A stretch of 40,452 nucleotides of DNA from JAKLQR01 sp963753165 (GCA_963753165.1 CAVWBP010000016.1:1-40452); one strand, 5' to 3'; positions 26,624-36,840 are shown, counted from the stretch's first letter. Notes: generated by a model not told the origin, from the letters alone. Translations and numbers: made by a program.

Positions 26624-26858
26624 CCTTTTTACCGATATGTTCCTTGGCCTTCTTCCTTATTTCGTCGAAGTCGGCAGGTGCAGCTTTGCCCTTCAACATA
26701 CCCTTAAACTCCCTGAGCGTCCTCGCCGGTTTTATGACGATCTTGTCATCCTCCCTTTCGAATACAACAACGCTCCCTGTCCCGACATCCAGTAATCTTC
26801 TCACCTCTTTAGGAAGAGTAATCTGCCCCTTCGATGTAATCTTCGCCGTAGTTATCAT
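26601..26858 (-). CDS. AbrB/SpoVT-type antitoxin
   Basis: An 85-residue antitoxin of the swapped-hairpin AbrB (VapB-like) family: MITTAKITSKGQITLPKEVRRLLDVGTG then SVVVFEREDDKIVIKPA. The tail after residue 50 (LREFKGMLKGKAAPADFDEIRKKAKEHIG) should bind the PIN toxin. GTAAGGAG lies about nine bases before ATG 26858. The promoter at 26897-26926 and direct repeats between it and the gene fit autoregulation. Confidence 0.92.
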   Translation of the reverse strand: MITTAKITSKGQITLPKEVRRLLDVGTGSVVVFEREDDKIVIKPARTLREFKGMLKGKAAPADFDEIRKKAKEHIGKKVALVGKR

Positions 26859-26869
26859 GTCCTTCTTCT

Positions 26870-26926
26870 CCTTACTTTAATGTAATTCCTTACTTGATTA
26901 TATTTGAATGCAATTTTATTAGTCAA
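26870..26926 (-). promoter_or_regulatory. promoter and repeat operator of the AbrB/PIN pair
   Basis: On the minus strand TTGACT (26926-26921) is followed after 18 bp by a perfect TATAAT (26902-26897). Between this and the gene, CCTTACTT occurs twice on the plus strand (26870-26877 and 26888-26895), period 18 bp. The repeats lie downstream of the -10, where an antitoxin could block the polymerase. Confidence 0.7.
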
Positions 26927-27163
26927 GGAAAAGTCGCAGCACCGACGGCAAAAACCAAAGGCAGGGTTGTTTTAAGGTTCAAATACTTCGTGCGGAAATC
27001 TTATATTTCAAGACGCGACCCCGACGGGCACACTCTCTACGAGTATTCCCGGTCATCCCGTAGGTTACAAGTGGAAATGCTCACAGTTAAATGCACAATT
27101 GCAAGCCAAATCCTGAATAGCCCTCTTCCTCTCCAAGGAGCAGGATTCTCCGTGAAAATGGAT

Positions 27164-27184
27164 TATGCTAAGAAAATAGACCTG
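27164..27184. repeat. 21-bp direct repeat, right copy
   Basis: Identical to 26126-26146 and in the same orientation, followed by TCCCCATTTCTG. The wider motif, ending in a C-run, resembles intergenic elements I associate with Nitrospirota and deltaproteobacterial genomes, but I cannot confirm a family. Confidence 0.7.
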
Positions 27185-27369
27185 TCCCCATTTCTGTTCC
27201 TCTTTATATTTCATCATATCTTTCATATCAATCCCTCTCCTCTTAAGTTTTCTTCGATCTGTTCCAACTGGTACTTTTTCAGTACCGGTGTCGGGTGCGG
27301 TCTGTGAAGAGTTATCGGAGGCAGTATCTTATGTATGAACTTATTTTATCAGCAACCAAACAAGAATTT

Positions 27370-27394
27370 GCAACTATACTTAGTTGCTATACTT
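27370..27394. repeat. inverted and direct repeat cluster
   Basis: GCAACTA (27370-27376) and TAGTTGC (27381-27387) form a perfect inverted repeat with a 4-base loop. CTATACTT also occurs twice, at 27374-27381 and 27387-27394, period 13 bp. The arrangement is operator-like, but no promoter is obvious nearby. Confidence 0.45.
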
Positions 27395-27523
27395 TAGCCC
27401 ATTAAATATCCGCTTGGCATTGATCTAGGTTTTTTACCCTTTATTATTCCGAAAACGTTTGTGCCTTGGTGAACTGAGCACCCAATTGCAGACAAAAACA
27501 CGCTTCAACGGTTGCAATGTAAC

Positions 27524-27544
27524 CACAATATATGTTATATTGTG
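27524..27544. promoter_or_regulatory. 21-bp perfect palindrome upstream of glgE
   Basis: CACAATATA (27524-27532) is mirrored by TATATTGTG (27536-27544) around TGT: nine paired bases per arm. It lies about 180 bp before the glgE ATG. Its size and symmetry fit a dimeric repressor or activator site. Adjacent sequence on the minus strand echoes the Phd-VapC promoter, so it may instead be a toxin-antitoxin relic. Confidence 0.6.
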
Positions 27545-27589
27545 ACTTCAATTATTTTTATTTGTAGTTATAATTATTCCTTTTCACTG

Positions 27590-27607
27590 CCCTGTATGTA
27601 TACAGGG
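27590..27607. promoter_or_regulatory. 18-bp palindrome upstream of glgE
   Basis: CCCTGTAT and ATACAGGG form a perfect inverted repeat around GT. It lies 46 bp after the first palindrome and just before the terminator-like stem, about 120 bp ahead of glgE. A regulator site is possible. Confidence 0.5.
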
Positions 27608-27612
27608 ATCCG

Positions 27613-27651
27613 GAGGGCAAAAGAGCTGACCTTGTAACCCGCCCTCTTTTT
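27613..27651 (+). terminator. terminator or attenuator-like stem before glgE
   Basis: GAGGGC (27613-27618) pairs with GCCCTC (27641-27646), 22-base loop, followed by TTTTT at 27647-27651. This is a terminator-like form in the leader of the glgE operon. It could end a stray transcript from the left or act as an attenuator. I do not recognise a known riboswitch class in the loop. Confidence 0.5.
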
Positions 27652-27724
27652 CGATATAGTTAGACAAGTAATCCTTGATTGACCACAGCAATGCTTTCAA
27701 TTGTCAAACCAAAAGGGAGTGCAT

Positions 27725-29708
27725 ATGAGTGACGGAAGAAAAAGGGTTGTCATCGAAAATGTGAAGCCTGAGATCGAAGGGGGAGCCTTTCCGGTCAAAC
27801 GGGTTATCGGGGAAAAAGTGACAGTAGAGGCGGATATTTTTTCCGACGGCCACGATTCCCTGTCCGCGCGCCTTCTCTATAAGAAAAGCGGCGGACGTAC
27901 CTGGAAAGAAGCGCCCATGGCGCATATCGAAAACGACCGCTGGAGAGGTGAATTTGCTGCCCGGGAAACCGGGAATTACGTATACACGCTTGCCGGGTGG
28001 GTAAACCATTTTGCCACCTGGCAGAGGGACCTGCAGAAAAAGTATGATGCGGGACAGGATATTCATGTGGATATTCTTATCGGCATCGACCTCATCAAAG
28101 AGGCTGCGGAAAGGGCCCCTGAAAAAGAACGGGCGGTATTCGATGAGAGCATTCATCTTCTCAGCCGGGAGAAGGAGAGAGAAAAAATTATTCTTCATGC
28201 CCTCAGCGAGGAACTGCGGGACGTGATGGACAGATATCCTGACATGCGGTATGCAACACGGTACGGGAAAGAACTGCCCGTTGCGGTCGAACGGCTGAAG
28301 GCCCTGTTCAGCACATGGTATGAGATGTTTCCCCGCTCCTGCTCCCGTGAACCCGGCAGGCATGGCACGTTTAAAGACTGCGAAGCAGTCCTTCCCGAAA
28401 TACAGAGGATGGGGTTTGATGTCCTCTATCTCCCGCCCATCCATCCCATCGGGAAAACAAACAGGAAAGGGAAGAACAATACGCTCCAGGTTACGGAACA
28501 TGACGTCGGAAGCCCCTGGGCTATCGGCTCGGAGGAAGGGGGGCACAAGGCAGTCCACCCCGAACTCGGGACCCTGGAAGACTTCCGGCGGCTGGTCGGG
28601 AAAGCGAAAGAATACGGGATAGAGGTAGCCATGGATATTGCACTGCAATGTTCTCCCGACCATCCCTATGTAAAAGAACACCCGCAGTGGTTCAAATGGC
28701 GTCCCGACGGTTCGGTCCAGTACGCGGAGAACCCTCCGAAAAAATATGAGGACATCCTTCCGCTGAACTTTGAAACCGAGGACTGGGAAGGCATTATGGA
28801 ATGAGATCAGGGAGTGTGTTCCTCTTCTGGATCGAAAACGGGATACGGATATTCAGGGTGGACAATCCGCACACAAAGCCCTTCCGGTTCTGGAACTGGC
28901 TCATAACCGGAATAAAGGCCGAGTATCCCGAAGTCATCTTCCTCGCAGAGGCATTCACAAGGCCAAAAGTCATGTACCGCCTCGCAAAGGCAGGGTTCAC
29001 CCAGTCTTACACCTATTTCACCTGGAGAAACACAAAGTATGAGATCAGGGAGTATATCAACGAACTCACCACAACGGATGCGCGGGAGTTTTTCAGACCC
29101 AACTTCTGGCCGAATACTCCGGACATTCTCCCGAACATCTCCAGTATGGCGGGAGGAACGCGTTTATGATGAGGCTCGTGCTTGCGGCAACGCTTTCCTC
29201 AAGCTACGGCATTTACGGCCCTGCGTTTGAATTGCTCGTGAACGAAGCCGTCCAGGGGAAGGAAGAGTATCTGAATTCAGAAAAATATGAATTGAAAAAC
29301 TGGGACCGGGACAGGGAAGGCAACCTGAAAGACTTCATCGCGCGGATCAACACGATACGGAGAGAAAATCCCGCGCTCCAGACCACCTATACCATCAGGC
29401 ATTATAACATCGACAACGACCGAATTCTCGCGTTCGGGAAGAACACTGAAGATTATGAGAATATTATTCTGATCGCAGTGAATCTTGATCCGTTCCATAC
29501 GCATTCCGGATGGATAACGATCCCGATCCGGGAGCTGGGGATAGACCCCCATCAGCCTTACCTGGTTCATGATCTGATCGGCGACGATAAATACATATGG
29601 CAGGGTGAAAGGAATTATATCGAAATCAACCCCAATACTTCTCCTGCCTGTATTTTCAGGATACGGAAACGGTTAAAACGCGAGACGGATTTCGACTATT
29701 TCATGTGA
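27725..29708 (+). CDS. glgE: alpha-1,4-glucan:maltose-1-phosphate maltosyltransferase, frameshifted
   Basis: A cytoplasmic GH13_3 enzyme of about 660 residues that adds maltose units from maltose-1-phosphate to glucan. The start is ATG 27725 (AAGGGAG five bases before); a TTG at 27701 would add eight residues. Domains: N-terminal beta-sandwich (KPEIEGGAFPVKRVIGEKVTVEADIFSDGHD), helical insert, then the barrel with FDVLYLPPIHPIG, GIRIFRVDNPHTKPF (nucleophile Asp) and VIFLAEAFTRPKVMYRLAKAGFTQSYTYFTWRN (Glu acid/base). Three indels break it: +1 near 28793, +1 at 28815, and -1 near 29136. Corrected, the text reads EDWEGLWNEIREVFLFWIENG and DILPNHLQYGGRNAFMMRLVLAATLSSSYG, exactly family-like. Catalytic residues are intact, so sequencing error is likely. 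treS-mak follows 12 bp on. Confidence 0.87.
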
Positions 29709-29720
29709 GGAAGGAAAGGA

Positions 29721-32700
29721 ATGGCACAGAAAGAATCATTTCCTGAAGACGATACGTTCTGGTATAAGGATGCGATTATTTATGAACTCCACATCAAGGC
29801 GTTCTTTGACAGCAGTGGAGACGGCTCGGGAGATCTCAAAGGGCTCACGCGAAAATTAGATTATCTCGAAAACCTCGGGGTCACTGCCATATGGCTTCTC
29901 CCCTTTTATCCCTCTCCGCTCAGGGATGACGGCTACGATATCGCCGATTATCTCAATGTGCATCCCACCTATGGTGTGCTGAGGGATTTCAAGGAGTTCA
30001 TGAGAGAAGCCCACAAAAGAGGCATCAGGGTCATTACCGAGCTTGTGCTGAACCATACCTCGGACCAGCATGACTGGTTTCAGAAATCGAGAAAGGCCAA
30101 ACCCGGCTCGCACTGGAGGGACTTCTATGTATGGAGCGACACCCCTGAAAAATACAAGGACGCACGGATAATATTCAAGGACTTCGAGACCTCGAACTGG
30201 GCATGGGACCCTGTTGCAAAGGCTTATTACTGGCATCGTTTCTATTCCCATCAGCCTGATCTCAATTACGACAACCCGAAGGTGCAGAAGGCAATGTTCC
30301 GGGTTATCGACTTCTGGTTCGACATGGGGGTCGACGGACTGAGGCTGGACGCGGTCCCCTACCTGTATGAAAGAGAACATTCAAACTGCGAGAACCTTCC
30401 GGAAACCTATGCGTTCCTGAAAAAACTCCGCGCCTATATCGACGGCAAGTTCAAGAACAGGATGCTCCTCGCAGAAGCAAACCAGTGGCCCGAGGATGCG
30501 GTAAGTTACTTCGGGGACGGCGACGAATGCCATATGGCCTTCCATTTCCCCCTCATGCCGAGGATATTCATGTCGTTATGGATGGAAGACAGGTTCCCGA
30601 TCATCGATATCATCGAACAGACTCCGGATATCCCTGAGACCTGCCAGTGGGCGCTCTTCCTCAGAAATCATGACGAACTCACCCTCGAAATGGTCACCGA
30701 CGAGGAGCGGGATTACATGTACAAAGTCTACGCCCGCGACCCGAGCGCGAGAATAAACCTCGGCATCAGGAGGCGGCTTGCCCCTCTTCTCGGAAACCAT
30801 CTGCGCAAGATCGAGCTTATGAATTTCCTCCTCTTCTCACTTGCCGGGGACGCCGGTTATTTATTACGGGGATGAGATCGGCATGGGTGACAATTACTAT
30901 CTCGGCGACAGGAACGGGGTGAGGACGCCTATGCAGTGGAGCGCCGACAGAAATGCGGGGTTCTCGCGGGCCAACCCGCAGAAACTCTATCTGCCGGTCA
31001 TCATAGACCCCGAATACCATTACGAAGCAGTCAATGCAGAAAATCAGGAGGCAAACCAGTCCTCCCTCCTCTGGTGGATGAAGAGGATTATCGCGATGCG
31101 AAAACGCTTCAAGGCATTCGGACGGGGCAGCATCGAGTTCCTGCTTTCCGACAATCCGAAAATCCTTGCGTTCATCCGTCAATATGAAGATGAGACTATT
31201 CTTGTTGTGGTCAACCTGTCCCGTTACTCCCAGCCGGTTGAACTCGACCTCTCGCGTTTTTCCGGCTATACCCCCGAAGAGGTATTCAGCAGGAATAAAT
31301 TTCCTGTGATCAAAGACACCCCGTATGCGCTCACTCTCGGGTTCTACGACTATTTCTGGTTTTCGCTCGAAAAAGAAGAAGTGGAAGAGGGGATACGGTT
31401 TGGCGACTTATTCAGCCCCGTACCCGAACTGAGCATAACCGGAAACTGGGAAACTGTTTTCCAGGGCAAACTCAGGGAAAAATTTGAAGAGGACATTCTG
31501 CCGTCATATATTTCCGGCTGCAGGTGGTTCGGCGGGAAGGCCCGAAAAATACGCCAGGCCAGGATAATCGAAAATGTTCCCATAGGGAAATACTCTTCGA
31601 AAACCCATCTCCTCTTTATAAAAATAGTCTATACAGAAGGACTTCCCGATGTCTATCTGCTCCCGGTCTCGTATGGGACAGGAGACGAAGCAAAGAAGAT
31701 CATCGAAGAAAAACCCTATATTATCCTCTCGCGACTCAGCAACGACCTCGATGAAGGGATCCTTTATGAAGGCATCCACAGTGAGGATTTCCGGCGGGAC
31801 CTCCTCTGGCTTATTACCCGGCGCCAGACCATAAAAGGCCTTCACGGAAACCTCTCGGCCTACCCAGGCCTGTTTCTTAGAACGGCGAAATACGGGGAGC
31901 AGCTCCTGGAGAAATCCCAGGTGCTGAAGGCTGAACAGAGCAACACCTCCATGCTCTACGGGAACAAACTCTTTTTTAAGCTTTTCCGGCATCTTGACGA
32001 AGGCATGAACCCTGACCTCGAGATCAGCAAGTTCCTCACAGAGAAGGCATATTATGCACATGTGCCGCCGTTTGCCGGAGCGATTGAGTACAGGAGGCCG
32101 GACGCAGAGCCGGTAGTCGCGGGCATGCTTCAGGCATTCGTGCACAACCAGGGGGATGCATGGACATACACCCTTGATTCGGTCGAACGGTATTTTGAGC
32201 GGGCGCTCTCCAGGCGGAAAGAGCTTGACGAAATAGCAAAGGCTCCCGTCTCTTCCTTTGATATGGCTGATACCCGGGAAATCCCGCTCGTTCTCCAGGA
32301 ACTCATCGGGGGCGATTACCTCGAAATGATATCCCTGCTCGGGAAAAGAACAGCCGGGCTGCATCTCGCGCTCTCTTCAGACCCCGAAGACCCTAATTTT
32401 GCTCCTGAACCTTTCTCGCTCCTTTACCAGAGATCGGTGTATCAGTCTGTGCAGAGCCTCACGAAAAGGATTTTCTCTCTTCTGCGGAAAAACCTGAAAA
32501 CACTCCCGGACAATGTAAGAGAGAAGGCTATAACGGTGTTAGACCGCGAACAGGACATTGTTGAACAGTACAAGGGGCTCTTTCAGAAAAAGATGTCTGC
32601 CATGAAGATCAGGATCCACGGGGATTACCACCTCGGGCAGGTCCTCTATACCGGAAATGATTTTGTCATTATTGATTTTGAAGGGGAACCCGCGCGTTCA

Positions 32701-33066
32701 CTCAGCGAGAGAAGGCTGAAGAAATCACCGCTCGTCGACGTTGCCGGCATGATCCGCTCATTCCATTATGCTGCATGTTCCGCCCTCTTCAAACATGCCC
32801 TTTCCGGGCCTGAAGACATGACCCGCGCAAAGCCCTGGATAGAGTTATGGTACAGATATGTGAGCGGCGTTTTTCTCCGGTCGTACCTGAATACGGCACG
32901 ACACTCTTCTCTTGTCCCTGAGGAGAGAGAAGACATTAATACGCTCCTGAGGATATTTCTCCTCGAAAAAGCGGTCTATGAAATCGGGTACGAACTGAAT
33001 AACCGTCCCGACTGGGTCATCATTCCCCTGAACGGCATTCACCATTTACTGGAGGAAAAACGATGA
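29721..33066 (+). CDS. treS: trehalose synthase-maltokinase fusion (TreS-Mak), frameshifted
   Basis: A two-domain cytoplasmic protein of about 1114 residues. The N-terminal GH13_16 half interconverts maltose and trehalose: WYKDAIIYELHIKAFFDSSGDG, nucleophile in GVDGLRLDAVPYL, acid in MLLAEANQWPED, and FLRNHDELTLEM. The C-terminal half (from about residue 590) is maltokinase: YISGCRWFGGKARKI, IRIHGDYHLGQVLY with the catalytic Asp, and VIIDFEGEPARSLSERRLKKSPLVDVAGM. It makes maltose-1-phosphate from maltose and ATP for GlgE. One extra G at 30843 breaks the frame; without it the text reads LLFSLPGTPVIYYGDEIGMGDN. It sits 12 bp after glgE and overlaps glgB by 4 bp. Confidence 0.9.
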
Positions 33067-35012
33067 GCGCAAAAAGAAAAAAAGCACAAAAAATAATACA
33101 GGGGATAAGCCTCTTTACCGACCATGATATTTATCTTTTCAAGGAAGGGAATCACTTCACCCTTCACAATAAGCTCGGTGCACACATCATGACTGTTGAG
33201 GGCAAGCACGGAACATTGTTCGCCGTCTGGGCCCCGAACGCAGAGAAAGTTTCCGTGATCGGAGATTTCAACGGTTGGGACAGGCAGTCACACCCCCTTG
33301 CAGCCCGCTGGGACGGATCAGGGATATGGGAAGGTTTCATCCCTGATATCGGGCATGGGACTGTTTATAAATACCATATCACCTCGTTGCACAATAACTA
33401 CGAGGTCGAAAAATGCGACCCCTTTGCCTTTCACTGTGAGACTCCCCCAAAAACCGCTTCGGTAGTCTGGGACCTGGAATACTCATGGAATGACAGTGAA
33501 TGGATGGTCTCGCGGCATTCACAGAATGCGCTGAATGCCCCATGGTCGATATATGAAATGCATCCCGGCTCCTGGAGAAGGGTCCCTGAAGAGGGGAACA
33601 GGCATCTCACCTACCGCGAACTCGCCCATTCCCTGGCAGATTACATAAAAGAGATGGGATTCACCCATATAGAACTCCTCCCGATAATGGAACATCCTTT
33701 TTACGGTTCGTGGGGATATCAGATAACCGGTTTCTTCGCGCCTACGAGCAGGTACGGGACTCCGCAGGACTTCATGTATCTTGTGGACCATCTCCACCGG
33801 AACGGGATCAGTGTCGTGCTTGACTGGGTCCCCTCCCACTTCCCGGATGACGAACACGGACTCATCTATTTCGACGGAACACACCTCTACGAACATGAAG
33901 ATCCGAAGAAAGGATTCCATACCGAATGGAAAAGCTATATTTTTAATTACGGCAGAAATGAGGTAAGAAACTTCCTCGTCAGCAGCGCCACCTTCTGGAT
34001 CGAGAAATACCATATCGACGGGCTCAGGGTCGATGCAGTCGCTTCAATGCTTTATCTTGATTACGGGAGGAAGGAAGGCGAGTGGATACCGAACGAATAC
34101 GGGGGGAAAGAGAATATCGAGACCATCCATTTCCTCAAGAAGTTCAATGAGATGGTGTACGCAAGTTCCCTGGAAGACGTCCAGACCATTGCAGAGGAGT
34201 CCACCTCCTGGCCGATGGTTTCGAGACCTGCCTATGTCGGAGGACTCGGCTTCGGCATGAAATGGAATATGGGCTGGATGCACGACACACTCGACTATTT
34301 TTCGAACGACCCTGTGTTCAGAAAGTACCGCCACAATCAGCTTACCTTCAGCATCTGGTATGCATTTTCCGAAAATTTCGTCCTCCCGCTGTCCCATGAC
34401 GAAGTGGTCCACGGTAAAGGGTCCCTCTTCGGCAAGATGTCGGGAGACGAATGGCAGAAATTTGCGAACCTGCGTCTTCTCTATGGATACATGTACGGAC
34501 ATCCCGGGAAGAAGCTCCTCTTTATGGGGGCGGAAATCGCCCAGTGGAAGGAATGGAACCATGAGGAAAGCCTTGAATGGCATACGCTTGAATATCCCTA
34601 TCACCAGGGGGTGCAGAGATGGGTAAAAGACCTCAATCATCTTTATAAAACCGAACCGGCGCTCTATGAACTTGACTTCAGCAACGAAGGGTTTCAGTGG
34701 ATCGACTTCCACAACTGGGAAGAGAGCGTCATCAGTTTTATCAGAAAAGGAAGCAGCACCGATACCCTGGTCCTTGTCGTCTGCAATATGACCCCGCTTC
34801 CCAGGTATAACTACAGGGTTGGCGTGCCTAAAGGCGGTTTCTGGAAAGAGGTTTTGAACAGTGATGCGCCGCTCTACAGCGGAAGCGGGCATGGAAACGC
34901 AGGAGGACTTGAGGCGTCGCCGGTGCCGGCCCACGGCAGATACCATTCGCTTTCACTTACCCTCCCGCCGCTGGGGATCTTGTTCTTCAAACACGGAGGC
35001 GCTCAGGAGTGA
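33063..35012 (+). CDS. glgB: 1,4-alpha-glucan branching enzyme
   Basis: A 649-residue cytoplasmic GH13_9 enzyme, frame intact. N-terminal CBM48 (about 40-140: GTLFAVWAPNAEKVSVIGDFNGWD), then the barrel: WSIYEMHPGSWRR, HIELLPIMEHPFYGSWGYQITGFFAPTSRYGTP, nucleophile in YHIDGLRVDAVASMLYLDYGR, acid in QTIAEESTSWPMVSRP, and VLPLSHDEVVHGKGSLFGKMSGDEWQK. The protein ends with a beta-sandwich. It cuts alpha-1,4 chains and rejoins them as alpha-1,6 branches, giving the glucan that GlgE extends and TreY/TreZ trim. ATG 33063 overlaps the TreS-Mak stop by 4 bp, and its stop overlaps the treZ GTG (GTGA). Confidence 0.95.
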   Translation: MSAKRKKAQKIIQGISLFTDHDIYLFKEGNHFTLHNKLGAHIMTVEGKHGTLFAVWAPNAEKVSVIGDFNGWDRQSHPLAARWDGSGIWEGFIPDIGHGTVYKYHITSLHNNYEVEKCDPFAFHCETPPKTASVVWDLEYSWNDSEWMVSRHSQNALNAPWSIYEMHPGSWRRVPEEGNRHLTYRELAHSLADYIKEMGFTHIELLPIMEHPFYGSWGYQITGFFAPTSRYGTPQDFMYLVDHLHRNGISVVLDWVPSHFPDDEHGLIYFDGTHLYEHEDPKKGFHTEWKSYIFNYGRNEVRNFLVSSATFWIEKYHIDGLRVDAVASMLYLDYGRKEGEWIPNEYGGKENIETIHFLKKFNEMVYASSLEDVQTIAEESTSWPMVSRPAYVGGLGFGMKWNMGWMHDTLDYFSNDPVFRKYRHNQLTFSIWYAFSENFVLPLSHDEVVHGKGSLFGKMSGDEWQKFANLRLLYGYMYGHPGKKLLFMGAEIAQWKEWNHEESLEWHTLEYPYHQGVQRWVKDLNHLYKTEPALYELDFSNEGFQWIDFHNWEESVISFIRKGSSTDTLVLVVCNMTPLPRYNYRVGVPKGGFWKEVLNSDAPLYSGSGHGNAGGLEASPVPAHGRYHSLSLTLPPLGILFFKHGGAQE

Positions 35013-36840
35013 AAATCGGAGCATACTATCATGACGAAGGACATGCTGAATTTACCGTATGGGCCCCTTTTCTGAATAAAGTCGAACTGAAGATTTTTCT
35101 CCCTGAAGAAAAAACTCTTCAGATGGAAAAGGATACAAGAGGATACTGGCGCACTGCAGTACCGGACATCTCACCGGGCACACGGTATTGTTACCGGCTC
35201 GGGCAGAAACGGGACAGACCTGATCCTGCTTCACAGTTTCAGCCTGAAGGGGTGCACGGACCTTCCCAGGTAGTAAACCACCATGCGTTTCATTGGGAAG
35301 ACGCCGGCTGGAATGCCCCGCTCTTTCTCAGATGGCAATGTATGAACTCCACGCCGGGACGTTTACCCCACAGGGGACTTTTCAGGCAATTATCCGGAGG
35401 CTTCCCGCACTCAGGGAACTCGGGATCAATGCGATCGAGCTCATGCCGGTTGCGCAATTTCCCGGCGAGAGAAACTGGGGATACGACGGAGTCTTTCCCT
35501 TTGCCGTACAGAACTCGTATGGGGGGCCTGAAGGGCTGAAAAGGCTTGTGAACGAATGTCACAAGGCCGGCATCGCGGTGATACTTGATGTCGTCTACAA
35601 TCACCTCGGACCAGAGGGCAATTATCTCCGGGATTTCGGTCCCTATTTTACCGACAAATACAGAACGCCGTGGGGCATGGCCCTTAACTTTGACGATGCA
35701 GACAGCAATGAAGTAAGGAATTTCTTCATCGAAAACGCTCTCCACTGGTTCAGGGACTATCATATCGACGCCCTCCGTCTCGATGCAATCCACGGCATAT
35801 CCGATATGAGCGCAGTTCCGTTTCTTCAGGAACTCGCCGGGAATGTCAAGGAATTCTGCGCCCGGAAGAAGAGGCGTGGATATCTCATCGCAGAAAGCGA
35901 CCTGAACGATTCGCGGGCCATCAGAAGGCAGAACAGGGGAGGCATCGGCCTTGATGCTCAGTGGTGCGATGATTTCCATCATTCCCTGCATACCCTTCTT
36001 ACCGGTGAGCAGGACGGCTATTATATCGATTTCGGCCGCATGGAGCATCTGGCCAAATCCATAAAGGAAGGGTTTGTATACTCCGGGGAGTATTCTCCCT
36101 ACAGAAGAAGGAACCAGGGGAATTCCTCACAAGATCTGCCCGCTGACCGGTTTGTTCTCTTTTCCCAGAACCATGACCAGATAGGCAACCGGGCTTTCGG
36201 AGACCGGCTGTCCGCGCTTGTTCCGTTTGAATCCCTCAAGCTCGCGGCAGGGGTTGTGCTGCTTTCCCCCTCTGTCCCCCTGCTTTTCATGGGGGAGGAA
36301 TACGGAGAGGACGCCCCGTTCCTCTATTTTGTCAGCCACAGCGATCGTGATCTGATAGAGGCGGTAAGAAAAGGTCGGAAGGAAGAGTTTCAGTCATTTG
36401 CATGGAAGGGAGAACCGCCCGATCCCCAGGCTGTCGAAACGTTCCTGAAATCAAAACTGCGCTGGGAAAAGCGGCGCAAAGGCAATCATAAGGTCTTATA
36501 TAATTTCCATAAACATCTGCTCGCCCTGAGAAAAGAGAGCGCTGCGTTTTCGGACCCCGACAGAAAAACCCTCGATATCCGAGAATCCGGGGAAGGCAAA
36601 CTACTCTTCATGCGGCGGCGGAAGGATAAAGACGAGATTTTCTGCAGCTTCAATTTCAGCAGGGAGGACAGAACCACCGAACTTCCACTCCCTGAAGGGA
36701 CATGGACTAAAATCCTTGATTCTTCAGACAGAACATGGAAAGGTCCGGGCTCGCTTCTTCCCGTGAAGATCAAAGGGCGCCACAAGGCCGCCATCAGAGG
36801 AAGAAGCTTTGTTGTATACAGGAGGAAAATAACCAGGTAA
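35009..36840 (+). CDS. treZ: malto-oligosyltrehalose trehalohydrolase, frameshifted
   Basis: A cytoplasmic GH13_10 enzyme of about 610 residues that releases trehalose from maltooligosyl-trehalose made by TreY. GTG 35009 overlaps the glgB stop (GTGA), with GGAGG upstream. The N-terminal domain reads IGAYYHDEGHAEFTVWAPFLNKVELKIF. The frame slips at a T-run (35324-35326, one T short); restored text leads into SQMAMYELHAGTFTPQGTFQAI. The barrel has NWGYDGVFPFAVQNSYGGPEGLKRLV, VVYNHLGPEGNYL, nucleophile in DALRLDAIHGI, acid in YLIAESDLND, and LFSQNHDQIGNRAFGDRL. The stop overlaps the next ATG by one base (TAATG). Together with TreY at 39296 it forms the third trehalose route. Confidence 0.9.

Larger units (their letters stand above)
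26927..27724. other. gene-poor stretch with repeats and palindromes
   Basis: About 800 bp without a confident gene. One plus-strand frame (26894-27307) has no recognisable protein, starts inside the promoter of the toxin-antitoxin pair and looks like chance. On the minus strand a small frame of about 40 codons (ending near 27223, reading HPTPVLKKYQLEQIEENLRG) and another just after it (MKDMMKYKEEQKWGQ) lack support. Annotated parts are the 21-bp repeat, a GCAACTA/TAGTTGC inverted repeat, a 21-bp palindrome, an 18-bp palindrome and a terminator-like stem. Confidence 0.5.

Noticed and set aside
26894..27307. A 137-codon plus-strand frame
   Set aside because: It starts within the promoter of the toxin-antitoxin pair, has no ribosome site, no recognisable domain and an odd low-complexity end, and it contains a copy of the 21-bp repeat.
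27701..27724. TTG start eight codons before the glgE ATG
   Set aside because: The Shine-Dalgarno AAGGGAG lies after this TTG and five bases before ATG 27725, so the ATG is the better start.
34044..34946. 300-codon minus-strand frame opposite glgB
   Set aside because: glgB has all catalytic motifs in its own frame. The opposite frame has no ribosome site or recognisable sequence.
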